Source: Acholoe squamosa | Lineage: Eukaryota; Annelida; Polychaeta; Phyllodocida; Polynoidae | Direction: 5' to 3' | DNA: 64,000 bases | Assembly (NCBI GenBank): GCA_949317995.1 | Contig: OX439043.1 | Location: 55,259,339-55,323,338, forward strand | Shown: positions 23,466 to 36,905 of the stretch, one piece after another | Numbering within the stretch: position 1 is the stretch's first letter | Layout of the letters: each line of letters opens with the position of its first letter | Made by a program: the position numbers and the translations under genes | The notes under the pieces: generated by a model | Told to the model about the DNA's origin: nothing | Database searches by the model: none | The model's input: the letters and a program-made list of their open reading frames with translations, nothing else

Positions 23466-25290
23466 TGTGTGAGGTATGTGGACGACAACAAAGGGACAGG
23501 AGGTAGGATAGGAATTTCCGTCCTGTTTTGACAAAGCCAAAGGCAACCCTCAAAGTTGTCCACATGCACAATACAATGCGTGTGACATTTTCCAACATTG
23601 ACCTATGGATCAATGGGTTTATTCAGGGGATGGGTTGCAGTACCATATAAATAATCTATGCTTGCCGTGGGTGTCATTTCAAGCACAACCACGCCATTCA
23701 GAGTGATACATTGACATCTGCCAACCTTACCAGCAAGTATATAAATCCAGTAAATCATACAAAGAGGAGGCAGGAACCATGAGCAGACGCAGGGACTGAT
23801 AAATCTAGAAAACGAAAGGGCTCAGTGCAATTATGGTATGCGGTTATAAGCCCTATCCTGAGTTGCTCTACTCCTATGGGGAGTAGCTCTGCATATAGGG
23901 CAGACCCGGGATACATTATTAACCAATAAGATAACTCCCTACAATCAGTGCAGAATTTTGTGGGTACATTATGTAACACCTCGTACCCATCATGCGGGCT
24001 GCTATTAGTCCTTATCTCTCCAGCTCCCAGATAAAGCAATGGCGGACACACTAGGCATCAGTACTAAGCCCTTCAGTATGTCTTACCCCCCCCCCTCCCC
24101 TTCATGTCTCTTTAAACCCACCAGCCAGCAATCAGAACACGGGCTGCCGCCTACTGCAATCAGCCGTGGTATAGATATGGGCATGGCCTAATTGATGTGG
24201 ACGGCTATCTCCACCGTCCACGCGCCGTTACTGCCTCGTATATCTCACCCATAACACCCCTCTCCTCTGGGTGTTTTACACCCACGCTAAGTCAATACTG
24301 CCCCCCCCCCCGCGCCAACTGTCATATATTGATTTCAAACCCAGTTGTTTACCAACCCTATATCGAGTAACAGTTACCTAAACTTATCTTTAGTTCCATT
24401 ATCGTTTTTTCCCCTTCAATAATTTGCAATTGAACTCCGTACTCCTGCTCAAAACTAATATATCTACAGCGCTATTATACTTATTCGTTCGAAAATGTTG
24501 CTTCCTTTCTGCCACATTTCGAATATTTTCCTTTTAAACCACATCCAATGCATGCAATAGAAGCAAAACATTGCTCGCTGTAAAAACTTTCCACGTGAAG
24601 GTTGGACACGTGTTATTACCTACTTATTGGAGCAGATCGATGAGGTGAGCAGCTCTCGACTTTGAGCAGGAGCATCCTTGAGTTCAATATTGTATAATCT
24701 ACATCTCCTCCCGGGTGTGGGATGGGCACGTGGACACAATAGTGGACACCAATTACCTCATCAACATAACCAGTTGGGCGTGTATTCATATTATGATAGA
24801 GGCAAGTGAACAATAGGTGGTCACTGGGTAGGTCAATATAAATGTTATGCTAGTAATGTTTATGGCGCACACGTGTGTGTATACATGGGGGCGGGGTATA
24901 CTTATAGAGAAAGGGTGAGCTTGAAGGAATTTTATGTTGATGGGTTATTGTCAATAATGGCGTAATATGGTAGCACATTATATACTGGACATATATCACA
25001 TTGCCAATGTATATATAGCATCTCTCACACCTTGCTATCACTAGTAAATAGTGACTAACTGGAGGAGAATGCTACCTTTTTCTTCAATTTCTTTTAGTGG
25101 GTTGCTACATGTAGTAGGGGGAGAGGAGTAAGTGGCTGTTGTGGCATTGATATAGGTGGCATATGGTGACCAGGACGTAGCACTAATAACAGAGCATGGT
25201 ACATCCAGGGTACAAGGACATATATATGATACATCATGTCCTCCAGGGTCTAGCTGATAAAGCACCACCACATGTATATATACTGAACCA

Positions 25291-25499
25291 TTAACCCTTT
25301 CAAGATAGCATCATGTCCAAAGTTTGGTGAGTAGCTCACAGCATTGATTGATGCAGCATGCCCAACCTTCAGTGGTATATATACTTTGCCGCTGTAGGGT
25401 CTTAAAACATCAGGTATGAATAACTGGTGAGTAACTCGCCATGTTGATACCTGGCATGATAAATCAAATCACAATGCTGTCATTGAAGGGCAAGGTTAA
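25291..25499. mobile_element. TTAA palindrome MITE with two cores
   Basis: Left end TTAACCCTTTCAAG, right end GGCAAGGTTAA. It has two core-like units, TTGGTGAGTAGCTCAC (about 25324) and GGTGAGTAACTCGCC (25426-25440), and GCATCATG phrases between them. Confidence 0.65.
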
Positions 25500-26663
25500 C
25501 AACTCCTATCATATATATCAGGCCTCCAACTCTGCATGACCATTACAATAGCATGATATTCAATATGATTAGGTTTGCGTATACATTAGCCCAGCATTGT
25601 GTGTATGGGGAGAACCTCTGGTATTGAAAGACAACAATGCCATGTATAGTGTATAAGACATGTATATTTGTTACTACTGATGATAACGACATAGGCAATC
25701 TACTTATGGACAAAGGGCCTAAATGTGATACTTGCAATTGCAAGTATATGAGTTATTTGGGATTAAATACCAATACGCATAACATACTGCCATTTAGGTC
25801 ATGCTAAATTAAAAAAAAACAAAACAAAAACACCTCAAACATAAATATTTACAAATAGGCGCCTGCCTGTGTCAAAGAATAATGTAAAGGGGAAAAAAAT
25901 TAAAAAAAAAGGATCATATATGCATCATACCATGATGCATGTTACTGTTCCTGGTATTATACATATACATTTATATATAAATACACATTATGTCGTCATG
26001 GGTCTGTGCCTCTATCCAATTACGTGTTCATGGAGTAGAGGAGTATTGTCTATGTATAGAGAACCAGCAAACATATATATCTTATTCACGACTAACAGGT
26101 GCATATCAACCACATTGCACCTGGATCTTGTCAGGGGCCAGGCAATAGGGAGGGCCGATGGCATAGGGGATGTATACTTATTATATGTATCTATTCTCAG
26201 AAAGCTATGGATAGGGCATCATTTTATTTCTCCTTTTTATTCCTACAAGATTATACACATACATATGAACATGTATCAGACTCCATTTGTCTTGTGAAAT
26301 GTGTACTTACTGGGCTGTATCAGAATAATTACTTTGAATAAAAGCTGGCCTTGAAGTTGGAATACGAGCTGGAGGTAGAGCCTGGCTGATTTTAGTCAGC
26401 GCCCCAGCAATTAAACAGCATTTTATCTTTCCATTTATTTTTTCTTCAAAATTTATGATTTACCCATATTAAGGTGAGAAGCCGTTGCTCATATCCATCC
26501 ATACACCAAGTGTCCTCGGGTAGACGTATTCACGTCCATTGCACCTAGAACCAGGGGAGGCATGACATCCAAGATTCCGCTCTATATTCCCCTCACAATA
26601 CTGTCTACAATTTGCACCGGCCGGGGTAGAAGGTGTGACACATACACTAGGTGATATACACCC

Positions 26664-26862
26664 CTAACCCGTCAAGGGTAGGTACTGTGGCACGGCATCA
26701 TGTCCATTGGTCGGCATGATACATGAATGTAGCCCTGGCGAGTAACTCGCCAGGGCTACATTCATGCATCATGCCGACCCTATGGGTGTACCGATATCTA
26801 TCCATGCATCATGCTGACAAATATTTGATGCATTATGGCACAAGTGGCCCTTAAAGGGTTAA
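26664..26862. mobile_element. TTAA palindrome MITE, best-preserved core
   Basis: The right end TTAAAGGGTTAA is at 26851-26862; the left end CTAACCCGTCAAGG starts at 26664. The centre, 26709-26779, is a 71-base palindrome with 35-base arms differing at one position: GGTCGGCATGAT...CTGGCGAGT, A, ACTCGCCAG...ATCATGCCGACC. It is non-coding and about 199 bases long. Confidence 0.8.
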
Positions 26863-27009
26863 CATAATAGGCTGCTCCAGTCGTATAGCATGCACTGTGC
26901 GGTCAGTGCTTGGTTACAGTGATATGTGCAGGAGAAAGGCTAGGGTTGGGGGTCAGGGTGGGAACATACCAAAACGGAACTCTGCTATTCACTAGTCACC
27001 AAGGTCACG

Positions 27010-27247
27010 TTAAACCTTTAAGGATCGTTTCACAACTTAAAATGTTGTATGTAATTCTGATGCACCATGCAGTGCTAGCGGGTAACTGGCCGGTATTGTG
27101 CTGGTGTTTAATTTCGACTACTTGCGAGGGTGTCAACTGAATCATGAATGTGGCCAGTAAAGGAGAGAAAAGCATTTTTCGGGCCTGTCTGCATCATACC
27201 AGAAAATGGACCTAGCGCATGAGGCATGAGGTAACCCTTAAATGGTT
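27010..27247. mobile_element. TTAA palindrome MITE, diverged
   Basis: Left end TTAAACCTTTAAGGATCG; interior CTGATGCACCATGCAGTGCT, GCGGGTAACTGGCC and CTGCATCATACC; right end ACCCTTAAATGG. It lies within 150 bases of the previous copy. Confidence 0.55.
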
Positions 27248-28945
27248 GTATGAATATCGATGGACATATATTTATGTATTTAGTAATGTTTAATTCTAAC
27301 TTGTATGATATAACTGATATTTGGCCAGACCTCCCTTCCTACTACTTGAAGCTGATGTCCTTCATAGTAACAGACTATACACAAAACACCACCGGAAGGC
27401 GAGGGGAAAAAAAGAGAAAACGATACACATACTTTCAAAAAGCATGCAGCGGGCAAAGTAGTCAAACTACTTAAAGGCGGTAGTATACATGTGCTACTTC
27501 CACTTCTCCCTCCCCTTCCCCCTTTTCCCTCCCCCCACTCCTCCAGTTCCCCTCAGGTGGCGGGGAGGAGGATGGGGGGGGGGGCAGAGCTCCACAGGTG
27601 GGTAATTCTGCGGGCCCGGGTTGGCAGGTGTCGGGGCGCGGATCCATGCCCCGATCACCGGGTCTTGGGAAGGACCCAACTCAGAGCCAACGTGGCACTC
27701 CCCCCCCCCCCACCTCCCCTTCACCAAATGGGTCACCATGTCGCCTCCAGGGTAGAGAGGCGACATGCAGAGGGCGCCTCTGTGCCACTAGTGCTCTGGG
27801 CTGTGTTTGGTCGAGGCTTCAGTCCAGATTTGGATGCTTTCGCTCTCTGCAGAGCAACGTAGGACTGGTACTTGACTATCTATAATGTCTTAATCAAGAA
27901 TGTGGCGATATCATTTAATGTTGAGATAGATATAAAAAAGAGTGAGTTGCCTGTTGATCACGTTATGGTTGTGAACTGTGTGTAGGGCGGCTGGGCAGAG
28001 CTAACCACACGTACTACTGGGTTTGACGTGAGGTGAGTTGGTCATTTGCACCAGGCACTATCGCAATACTAAGCCATCTCCCAGTCTCAAATCATCTGAT
28101 CTGATAAAGGATCACCATTCACTGGGGTTACTTTATACACTGGTAATAATTGTATGCTGCATTTAGTAATATCCCTAGGCATACTACACCGGCACCCTAC
28201 ATATGCCCCCACCTCCTCCCCATCCTGATGTTCCCAGTAAGCAATTACCAAATGGACAAACATTTAACAATTGACCACCTCTGTACAGTGCGTCCAGCCT
28301 CTCCATCCAACCTGCTCCACCCCTTTCACCATAATCATGCACACGCTGCTGCACTGTCATCAATAATGCATATAAGCGGCCATGCTGATAGGATGCTCCA
28401 CACGAACTAGCATCTGCCATCCTTTCTATGTGACCACCCGTAGTGAAAACAAGAAGGATCTAAATTAGGAGAAGATGGGCGGTTTACACAGAAAGTTATA
28501 TCAATAATATATCAGCCTTTCCCCATCCTCCCCCTTTCCCTAGCCCATCCACATGGGTATCGACCAGTGCTCGCCGCCGGTAATCAAAGTCGTAAATGTC
28601 CATAATGAATGGGTTCTGGTGTCAGTTGCCGCTACTGGGAGTGCTAGTGGGGGGATATAGGGAGGCATCGGTCCTTCAGGGTGTCAATATTCTATAAGGC
28701 TGTCAACAGTAGAGCTATCTATACAACTACTAGATGCACAGCCTGTACACCATCTCTCACATTAATGCATACCACTATAATACACTATCATAACCCAGCA
28801 TCATTATCCTAATCTGGTATGGCAGCTAAGTGATTTAGGTATAATTTAGTAGAGGGTCATGGGTTCAAGCAGATAACCGATATCAGCGTGCAACAACACA
28901 TACTAACAGCATGGGTGGTTGTATACTGATTCAGATAGTGAGTGC

Positions 28946-29142
28946 TTAACCCTTTAGAAACCCGCATGATATCGCATTAATACATTTTGTCCTATTGTCG
29001 CCATGCTTTATGAAGGCAGCTCTCTGGTGAGTAATTCGGTAGTGCCAGTCCCATGCATGGTGCTAGTGTTTCATCGCTGCAACATCGCACAGCAAATAGA
29101 AGCACAAACCATAGAAGTATCAAAATGCCCTGAAAGGGTTAA
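28946..29142. mobile_element. TTAA palindrome MITE with both ends intact
   Basis: Starts TTAACCCTTTAG at 28946 and ends AAAGGGTTAA at 29142, giving TTAA at both flanks and CCCTTT/AAAGGG terminal inverted repeats in 197 bases. The core GGTGAGTAATTCGG and GCATGATATCGC are diverged. The TTAA duplication plus CCCTTT ends is the piggyBac-type signature. Confidence 0.75.
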
Positions 29143-29661
29143 CACATTAGTACATCCGTCTACCATATGTAATAGAGGTCAGTCCCATGTTAGATGTATA
29201 CATAGTTAGAGAGGGGCGGTGTTCAAAGAATATGCGACACACATGAGACTCCAAGAGGTTTTCCTTAGGACAAAAAAAAGAAGAAGAATATAGAAATGCC
29301 TGCAGGAAAAAAGGAGGGCCTCAGCCAATGATGATCAAGAGGCGTAAAATGTTGTCCTTTTCACTTGAAGAATCAAAGGGAACTTGGTCTAAATAAGAGA
29401 GGATATCAGCAGATACTCTGACCAGTTTAACTAGACATCCAAAGCAGATAGTATCCATACTCGCCCCTATGCTCTACATTTTGATCTTATTGCACTGTGG
29501 CCCTGAGTCAGCGTTTTATCCAGATCCCGATGGTGGTATGTTGAGGACTTGAGTACAAAAGGGGCATTCAGGTGACCATACTGGTTTGTTCAGTACGTCC
29601 CTGGACGTCACGTCACAGGTCAGCTGACACGTCCTAAATGTGTCCCTCAATGTCACCAAGC

Positions 29662-29815
29662 CGTGATGGGTAAGCCATCAGGGCTATTCCATCCAAGCAT
29701 CATACCAATCCTATAGATTGATACACTCTTAAATGCTCTGTAGGCCCGACAGTACAATGGTACATTAAGATCATCAAGGCATCATGCCGCCTTTAAATGG
29801 CTATGATACACGGGT
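29662..29815. mobile_element. TTAA palindrome MITE fragment
   Basis: Contains CATCCAAGCATCATACCAAT, CAAGGCATCATGCCGCC and CTTTAAATGG but no clear core or both termini. Confidence 0.35.
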
Positions 29816-31324
29816 CAGCTGACGGTCGCCACCCACCCTCCTATACCAGGCATCACCAGCATTTTTGGCTATTTCTAGTCAATGTCATCGCACGGTGGGT
29901 GGGTTGTGGCAGGGATGAGTGCTGGTATGTAAGGGGAGGTGGTGTTATTGTTGATGGATAGAGATGGATGTGGGGGCTGGTCGTGACAGCATGTCAAGGG
30001 ATCCAGGCAGGGGATCCAATTGATAACTTACCTGATACATTTTACACCAATAGCCCAATGACCCCAGCCCCAACCCAAAGGCTACAAATAGCATCACCCT
30101 ATTGAGAAGGCCTCCTCCGCGGCTTTGGCTCTGACCTATTACCCAGGCTGTAACCCCCTGTGGCCCTTGTCTGTCCTGATCGTTTTATAACAATCTCCAT
30201 ACCATATGACCTTGGTGACAGGAGGGCTGAAGTCATCTATCTACATGTACCACTTTAATCTGGACCCCCCTCCCTACAAACACACATCATCTTTCTCCTC
30301 CAGGGCCGGGACATCCATCAACACTACTACAATATTCCGCCAGTGCCTAAAGTGAGGGGAGATGGTGTTTAAATGGGACCTTGGTGCATATTAAGACGTC
30401 ATGGGATTTAGATTATATGAATGACAGATTCCAGCCTTTAGGTCTATCAGTGACCTAGTCACAATTGTGTGATGTATGGCCAAACTGGCGAAAGGATGTT
30501 TGGCCTTATTCTGTCTAAACCATAAAAAGCAGTGACAATTGATGTTGAGACCACTACTTCTTAGAAACTCCAGTGCAGCTTGGATATGGGGGATTAGGGT
30601 GAAATGTGGAGGGTGGTATGGCGTAGTCTAGGGCACAGCTGGAGCATTGAAAGGGCTACAATCTGCAGCTATTCGATAAGCACACATGAGATCCCCATGG
30701 GTACTTGTGGCCAGGGTAGGATGGAGGCCACATGGCCCGATATAGCACCTTGTGACATAAGCTGACCGCACCCTATAGGCCATAACACCCCACCCCAACA
30801 CCACTCCACCCCAGACCAGCTGTGGCAGGTCAACGTAAACACCACCCTCACCATCAGTACTGGGGAAACCCTGGAGGAGGCTGCTCTATACCAATACTAC
30901 ACACTACAGGCCTCCTCCTGCTCCTGTTAGCCTCCTCCTGGTGCGCATTCTACATGTACCTCCTGCTGTTGATGGGTGGTAAAATGTAGCTGATTTTGGT
31001 CAGTACCCAGAGCAAACAAATGTATACTCGCTCTTGTGGGGTCATTTATTTTCTTGTTTATTTTTTTTTATTTATTCATTTTTTTTTTTTTTTTACATTT
31101 TCAATAATCAACTATGTGTCAACATTATTGCAAGTTCAGCTGACTCTATATCCTTGCCCTGATTCTCAGTCCAAGCTGAATAAAACACTTTTACAAAATC
31201 CTGACATCTGTTTATTTGACCCATCCTTCCCCTGTGGTGTCTTCGATCCTGTACCTATTTGCTCCCTCTCACGTCAGGTGGGGGAATCAGTCATCCCTAA
31301 CCACGCCCCTTATAACCCGTGGTC

Positions 31325-31575
31325 TTAACCATTTGACGATGGCATAATGCCTTAATGGTTTTTACTTATTTATCGTCCAGGTTCATCAAAATGGTTCTGA
31401 AGAGTAAGAATGGCAAATTATGATGGCCCTTGGCTGTAGATGAGCCCTGGAGTATTGAGCAAGTTGTTAAAGAATAAAGAATTGTTGAGTTATTCGCCAG
31501 GGCTGAGTTCATACAGCGCGATCAAGATAAAAGGGCATATTCTATTAAATCAAGATGCTGCCCATGTAGGGTTAA
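31325..31575. mobile_element. TTAA palindrome MITE
   Basis: Left TTAACCATTTGACGATGGCA at 31325, right CATGTAGGGTTAA ending 31575, with GTTGAGTTATTCGCCAGGGC near 31487 as the half-preserved core. Confidence 0.6.
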
Positions 31576-32073
31576 ATGCACTACAAAGCCTGCTCCAAGT
31601 GATGGGGTTGTGAAGAGGGATCCTTGTAAGCACCCTCATACCAGCAGACCCTGCTCCAGTGTCCACCCCAAGGACACCCTGGAGGAGCGCCTTAAGGGTC
31701 AGATTCTCAATTAAAAACACAGAAATAGATCGTCTACAGTCACCTGGGTGCCCATCAGTTGTTCAACTTGAAAAGGTTAATTGACAAGGCCATGGGAAGC
31801 AATTGAAGTCCAACAAAGGAGCTTTGCAACCCTCACAATGCCAGAGGATAAAGGGTGTATTGTGGAGAGTGTGATAGTGTGTGTATGTGTGTGTGTGTGT
31901 GTGGGGGGGGGGTGATGAATGGGCTGGTAGAAAAGGTAAGAGGGTATAGATCACCCGCTGCTACACCCCCCCCCCACCACCCTTCTCCAACCCAATATAG
32001 TCTATGTATAGGTCCTATCTAAACTTAGCTTTAACTAAATAACCCCACACTCAAGAGGCACCTCGGATACAAC

Positions 32074-32193
32074 TTAACCATCCAAAGGCAGCATGGTAGT
32101 AATGATACCTAACGGCATCATGTATTTTTAGTGTCCTGATGCATGATTGCAGTGGAAGGTAACTTAGTGCATCGTGCATACCCCTAAGGGGTA
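32074..32193. mobile_element. TTAA palindrome MITE, short copy
   Basis: TTAACCATCCAAAGGCAGCA at the left, ACGGCATCATG and CTGATGCATGATTGCAG inside, CCCTAAGGGGT at the right. The central core has been lost. Confidence 0.4.
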
Positions 32194-32534
32194 CATCAAC
32201 AACGTTAGCTACAACTACATTTATTTAAATATGACTTTATTGAACCTACAGGATTAGCAGAGTAGTTCTACACGACCAACCAGGGTCACGTGCCTGCCTT
32301 TGGGAGCCTGGATTGAGGCTCAGTGGGTGTAATTCCATTCTAATGGCAATGTAAAGTAATCTGTGAGTTTCCCGGAGCACTAAACCTGTAAAAACACCCA
32401 TGCTTTCTCTGGGCAGTGTAGGATCACATTGCTCAGCTTTGCTTTGTTATACAGTGGGCACAGAATTGAAGTCAGTGCCACATAGTCCTGTATTTCACTA
32501 AAACCTTGTGTCAACATGGTGTATGAATCAGAAT

Positions 32535-32600
32535 CATGTATTCCTGGCGAGTAACTCGCCGGTGTTGCATCAACCCTACAATGCTGTGGCGATCCAGCTA
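32535..32600. mobile_element. TTAA palindrome MITE, core fragment
   Basis: CCTGGCGAGTAACTCGCCGG, with the perfect 15-base GGCGAGTAACTCGCC at 32546-32560, flanked by ATCATGTATT and TTGCATCAACCC. No termini were seen. Confidence 0.5.
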
Positions 32601-33211
32601 AGCATGAAGCTTGGAAGATTATACCAATTGTAAATGTATTATTGGGCGTGGCACTGTCCCGGTCACACCCTTCTATACAGGGCATATTTACCCTAGAAGA
32701 ACATGATGGATGGCATTCCCATCACTGTGCAATTTTTGTCTACATAGAGATGTGCTACATCACATACTAGCCACTTTACTGTAACAGGGTCCCGTTACAT
32801 TACTGTGAACACATGTTTGTATACCCCCTATGGCACTTCTCAGACAATGGCTTTCCATACTAGCAAAGATTAGTGTGAGATAATACTTGGATGAGTGTGG
32901 GAGTTGAAATGGGCAGAAATGATCTATATGGAGTTTTAAAATGGATGTATATTCTAGCCTTCGCACATGGACCTTCACACCACACACTGAGCACGTGCGT
33001 AAAGGTTGGGGCCCTGCAGTCACATGGAACCAGCCCAAGTCACATATATTCAGTAGCATCACAGGGCATGGGGGAGGGCGGGGAAGAGTGGGGCATAGAA
33101 GAGGGTAGCGGGAGGGAGATGCAAGGGAAGAGAGAGTGTAAAGGGTTGGTATTTAAGATCCATGGAGGGGGAGAAGGAAGGACATAAAACTTCGGAGAGA
33201 CGGGACTTGAT

Positions 33212-33332
33212 CTTGCTATATTGACATGTATTGGTCTCGCTATATTGACATGGATTGGTCTCGCTATATTGACATGGATTGGTCTCGCTATATTGACATG
33301 GATTGGTCTCGCTATATTTACATGTATATCAG
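33212..33332. repeat. 24-bp tandem repeat, about five copies
   Basis: The unit TTGGTCTCGCTATATTGACA plus TGGA repeats with almost no divergence, so it is recent. The first unit has CTTG for CTCG and the last has TTTACATG. It is not CRISPR: there are no spacers. Confidence 0.9.
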
Positions 33333-33584
33333 TTAATGATAATCAGATAGATGTGTACCTGGTCCATAGGGACCTGATCCCCTCATCCCCAAAGTGTGGA
33401 TCCCCCTCCAGGGTCTGACTGACCACGTGTGACCAAGGTTTAGAAAGGCCAAGGTGTAGGTCAAGGTGATGGCATAACTGACCGGTTGGTTGCCGCCCAC
33501 TTTGGCCATGTGCCAAAATCAATATTATGCAGCTCAGTGGCGACTGTGTCTAGAGCGCATATATAGCTGATATAGGAAGAGGTT

Positions 33585-33915
33585 TAGCCCTTAAAAGTTT
33601 AAATGAGTCACATGTCAGAGTGTGTGTGTGTCTGAAGTTAGATTCTGAATTCATTGTAAATTGATGCAAAACCTTGATCCAAGAATTGAACTTTGGTTAA
33701 ATCTCCAGGCATGTCCACCTGAGAAAATTCAGACAGAATTCTGAATTGTAGCAATAGTGCATCAATGCAGCGCTGGCGAGTAACTCGTGACAACCCTTCG
33801 AGGATGCTCCAATCTGCGTGAGTCATACATGCAGCCCTGGCGAGTAACTCACCAGGCCCCATTCATGCATTTGGATGAGAAAGCAACACGCAGCAAGTAG
33901 GCCATTAAAGGCTTA
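33585..33915. mobile_element. TTAA palindrome MITE, double-core copy
   Basis: Contains two cores, CTGGCGAGTAACTCGTG (from 33773) and CTGGCGAGTAACTCACCAG (33837-33855), the second flanked by CATGCAGCC and CCATTCATGCAT. Left end GCCCTTAAAAG, right end CATTAAAGGC. It may be two copies fused or nested. Confidence 0.55.
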
Positions 33916-34962
33916 TGGCTGTGTGTGTACATGTCGTGGGGGTATATGGTGGTCAGTTACATGGTATGTGTGATTCATCACATTTCTTGACCCATGTAAC
34001 TAAGCCTATATTAACCTGTATAAAGTGCATGGATATGTTAAGATTACAACATCATCAACCACATAATAACAATAAAAAGGAGAAAAGGGGGGTCTTAAAT
34101 GGAAACCCAGTCCAATTTCCTTATCTTTATTTTATTTGAAACAGAGCCGGGCAACCAGAGGGAAGAGGAGAATTCATGGTATGAAATCGTGAAAGTGAAT
34201 TGGTCTTTAAAGATTGCCGACTCAGTAACTTTCACAAATCCCTACGGTCCACTCTCAAATCATCAATCGTGGAGCACTCTCCCCCCAGATGAGAAGTCCA
34301 TTAGGCCTGCTCCAGTCGCCTCATCCATTCAAACACCCGCCTTTCCAAATCGTCCTATCCAACCCATAAATAACCGCCGTTTCCCATTTCAGATTCTCCA
34401 CCTACTGCCAGGGTGAGCGGCAAAAAGTAAGAAAAATGCTCAAAGTGCCTGAACTTGAAAAGGGTGAAGAATGGGGGATGCACTGTTGGAATGCATGGAG
34501 GAGGGAGGGAGGGAGGGAAAATGCCATCACTAAGAATCAGTGGGGAGCTGGAAGGGTATCGTTAATACTGCTTCAATAACAATGGACCCAAGGTTTTGGA
34601 CCCATTGTCAATGTAACTATATCATATTATGGAAACTGTGGAATGATGGTGGGGCATGGGGATGTTCTATGATATAACGCCAACATACATATGTTATATA
34701 CAAAGCCTGAGTAATGTAAGCCATCATTGTGACTGGGATTGGATCTCTGGTACATAGTTTGGATCCCTGGCCTCTTACTCACCCCCCCCCCACACACACA
34801 CCATCACTCTTACCCCAACCACACAAGTCCAGGCCTGGTCACGTTCTAGCCTTTCCACGTGTCCACCAGCTCACACTTACTCCTATCGTTATACATGTAC
34901 ATCCTCCAGTACACCAGTAGTGCCCCCACCCCCATTCAAACCTTTCACATGAGCATAGGCCT

Positions 34963-35173
34963 TTTAACTCGTTTGTACAAATGCAGCCCTGCCGAGAAAC
35001 TAGCCATGCTCGCCACATCCATGAATAATTTCTACCCTAACGTGTTGAGACAACCCTGAATGGTCGACCAGGGAAGCATTAGCGAATAACTCGCCAGCTC
35101 TGCAATATTATAGTGCATATATGATCCTAGCAACAAAGAGATATTAGTCTAAACACCGCAACTAAAGAGTTAA
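34963..35173. mobile_element. TTAA palindrome MITE
   Basis: The right end TAAAGAGTTAA finishes at 35173; the left starts near TTTTAACTCG. It includes AATGCAGCCCTGCCGAGAAA and AGCGAATAACTCGCCAGCTC, two diverged cores. Confidence 0.5.
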
Positions 35174-36802
35174 CGACTACAGGCTGTGACAAGCTGACAA
35201 ATGGGCTCTTTTTAAGTGGAACTTCTTTTCTGCTGATTATTTTTGTCCACTGCCCTACATAGGATGTTGTTGTCAAGTATAGGGACCCAGACTGTACTAA
35301 CTGTTCTCTGCCCCTCCCTCCTCATGACTCCACATCACACATCATGTTCACGATGAGGTGTCTGGGCATTAGCATTTTACTTTATATTTCATCAAATCAA
35401 TCCACAATCCTACCCCCTCCCATCTCACCGCCAGCCACCCTCCCTCACAGCCTATTTCTTAGACTTGCTTAAGTCTCTCAATTTTAATGCAAGAGAACTG
35501 AAATAAAAATTGAAATAATTTCAAGTTTTAAACAGAAAAATTAAGACAACCTCTAGTGAGCCTGAGCTCAGCAGGCAGAGGAGGAGAGGCATGGGGGGGG
35601 GGGGGGTAGTGACGTTGGGAGGAGAGCTCAGGGACTGCAGCCAGTCTACCTATTTCTGTCTGAATACACATAATACAACGACACACATCTTAAGAAGGAC
35701 ACATAGCTATCCATCCTTCCTTTTTTGGTCTGGTTCAAAGTCTGGCTTTTGAGTGAACACTTTCTCAAGGCCTGCATCTTTTTCCCCTCCCTCCAAGTGT
35801 TGGTATAATGTATTCCCCACAGCACCCCCTGTGGCTGGTTGAGTTATGATCTGGTACTACAGGGGCAACCTTAGTTCGGGTGTTATATGGGAAGGGGTTA
35901 TCGGTCAGGCTACAATCCTGCTACTTCAATAGACAATAAAACCCATGCAATCACCAGCCTACCCCAGAGGCAATCTATCCTGGAAACTTTGTAAGGGGAA
36001 ACCAGTAAAGTATAAAGGATTCATTTCCACTACGTACTGCATTTTCGAGTATAGTGTAGTCTATTCCAGGGGTATGTGTATTGTGTACATGTATTGCAGT
36101 CTCAGGATAAAGATCAGTGCATGCCATATACACTGCCCTTTTTGCTTTACTCATCTTCCCACATAAATATCAACCATTTTATGGATCCATGTATAAAAAA
36201 AAATAAAAACACCACCCCCCTCCCCCGCCCATTTACGTCCATTACCAAAACAGTGTTGGATTCCCATATCAATACCCTGAGCACAATGCATTGAACAAGT
36301 CTACCTTGGGGTGGAGATTGGGGTAGGGGATGGTACATTGTATATGGCCCAGAACGTTGTGTATGTGTGTGTTTCTGATCAGAGTAAGAGTCGTTGACTA
36401 TGGTGTGTGCCAGTTGTCAAGGCTGCTGTGTGTGCTAGCGTCTAACATAGACCACAGAATAAGTTGCTTGTGGCTGCAGAAAGGGAAAAAAGTAAAGAAA
36501 GCAAACCGCCTGTGTGTTTTGGCACAGGCTACATGTATACACTCTCCCTGCACAGATAGCCTTTTCTGCTGAAAATCTCCTGAGGAATGCTATGTACTTA
36601 GACTGTGCTTGAAGTGGGTGTGTCTGGAGGGAGGGGGGCAGAGTGGAGGAGAGGACGAGGTATTAGATGGGGGATGTGGTGGTGGTGGTGTGTGTGTGTG
36701 TGTGTGTGTGGGGGGGGGGGGTTGTATACAATAGCAACCACGGCAGATGACCTTGTCAGGACAGTGTCACACATGACCAATCCCACAGCTGACTATCGAC
36801 TA
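35174..36802. other. Intron stretch with simple repeats only
   Basis: Contains a 14-base G run at 35593-35606 and a (TG)n-(G)n tract around 36678-36721. No exon-like sequence or MITE could be supported. Confidence 0.4.
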
Positions 36803-36905
36803 CACTGGGCCCCTTGTGTTCATCGGCAGACACTGCTGCGCTTCGCTCCGCTGACGTGTTCTCCTAGATTACGACGCCCAGCGAGAACCGACGGGCACCA
36901 GTCTA
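36803..36905 (+). repeat. 103-bp GC-rich repeat, copy 1
   Basis: Matches the reverse complement of 42614-42718 with about six mismatches. Shared phrases are CATCGGCAGACACTGCTGCG, CTTCGCTCCGCTGACGTG and TTCTCCTAGATT, then ACGCCCAGCGAG and CCGACGGGCACCAGTCTA. It contains a half-CRE (TGACGTG). The origin is unknown: a SINE fragment or a duplicated regulatory element. Confidence 0.8.

Noticed and set aside
27491..27885. GC-rich overlapping frames on both strands
   Set aside because: Proline-run and poly-C driven low complexity; no splice pair or recognised domain. A GCAGAGGGCGCC at about 27768 is CTCF-like but below my threshold.
28816..28875. tRNA-like segment with GGGTTCAAGC
   Set aside because: The B box is imperfect and no matching A box or acceptor stem pairs with it.
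33212..33332. CRISPR-like regular repeats
   Set aside because: Units are directly contiguous with no spacers, in an animal-type genome; a minisatellite.
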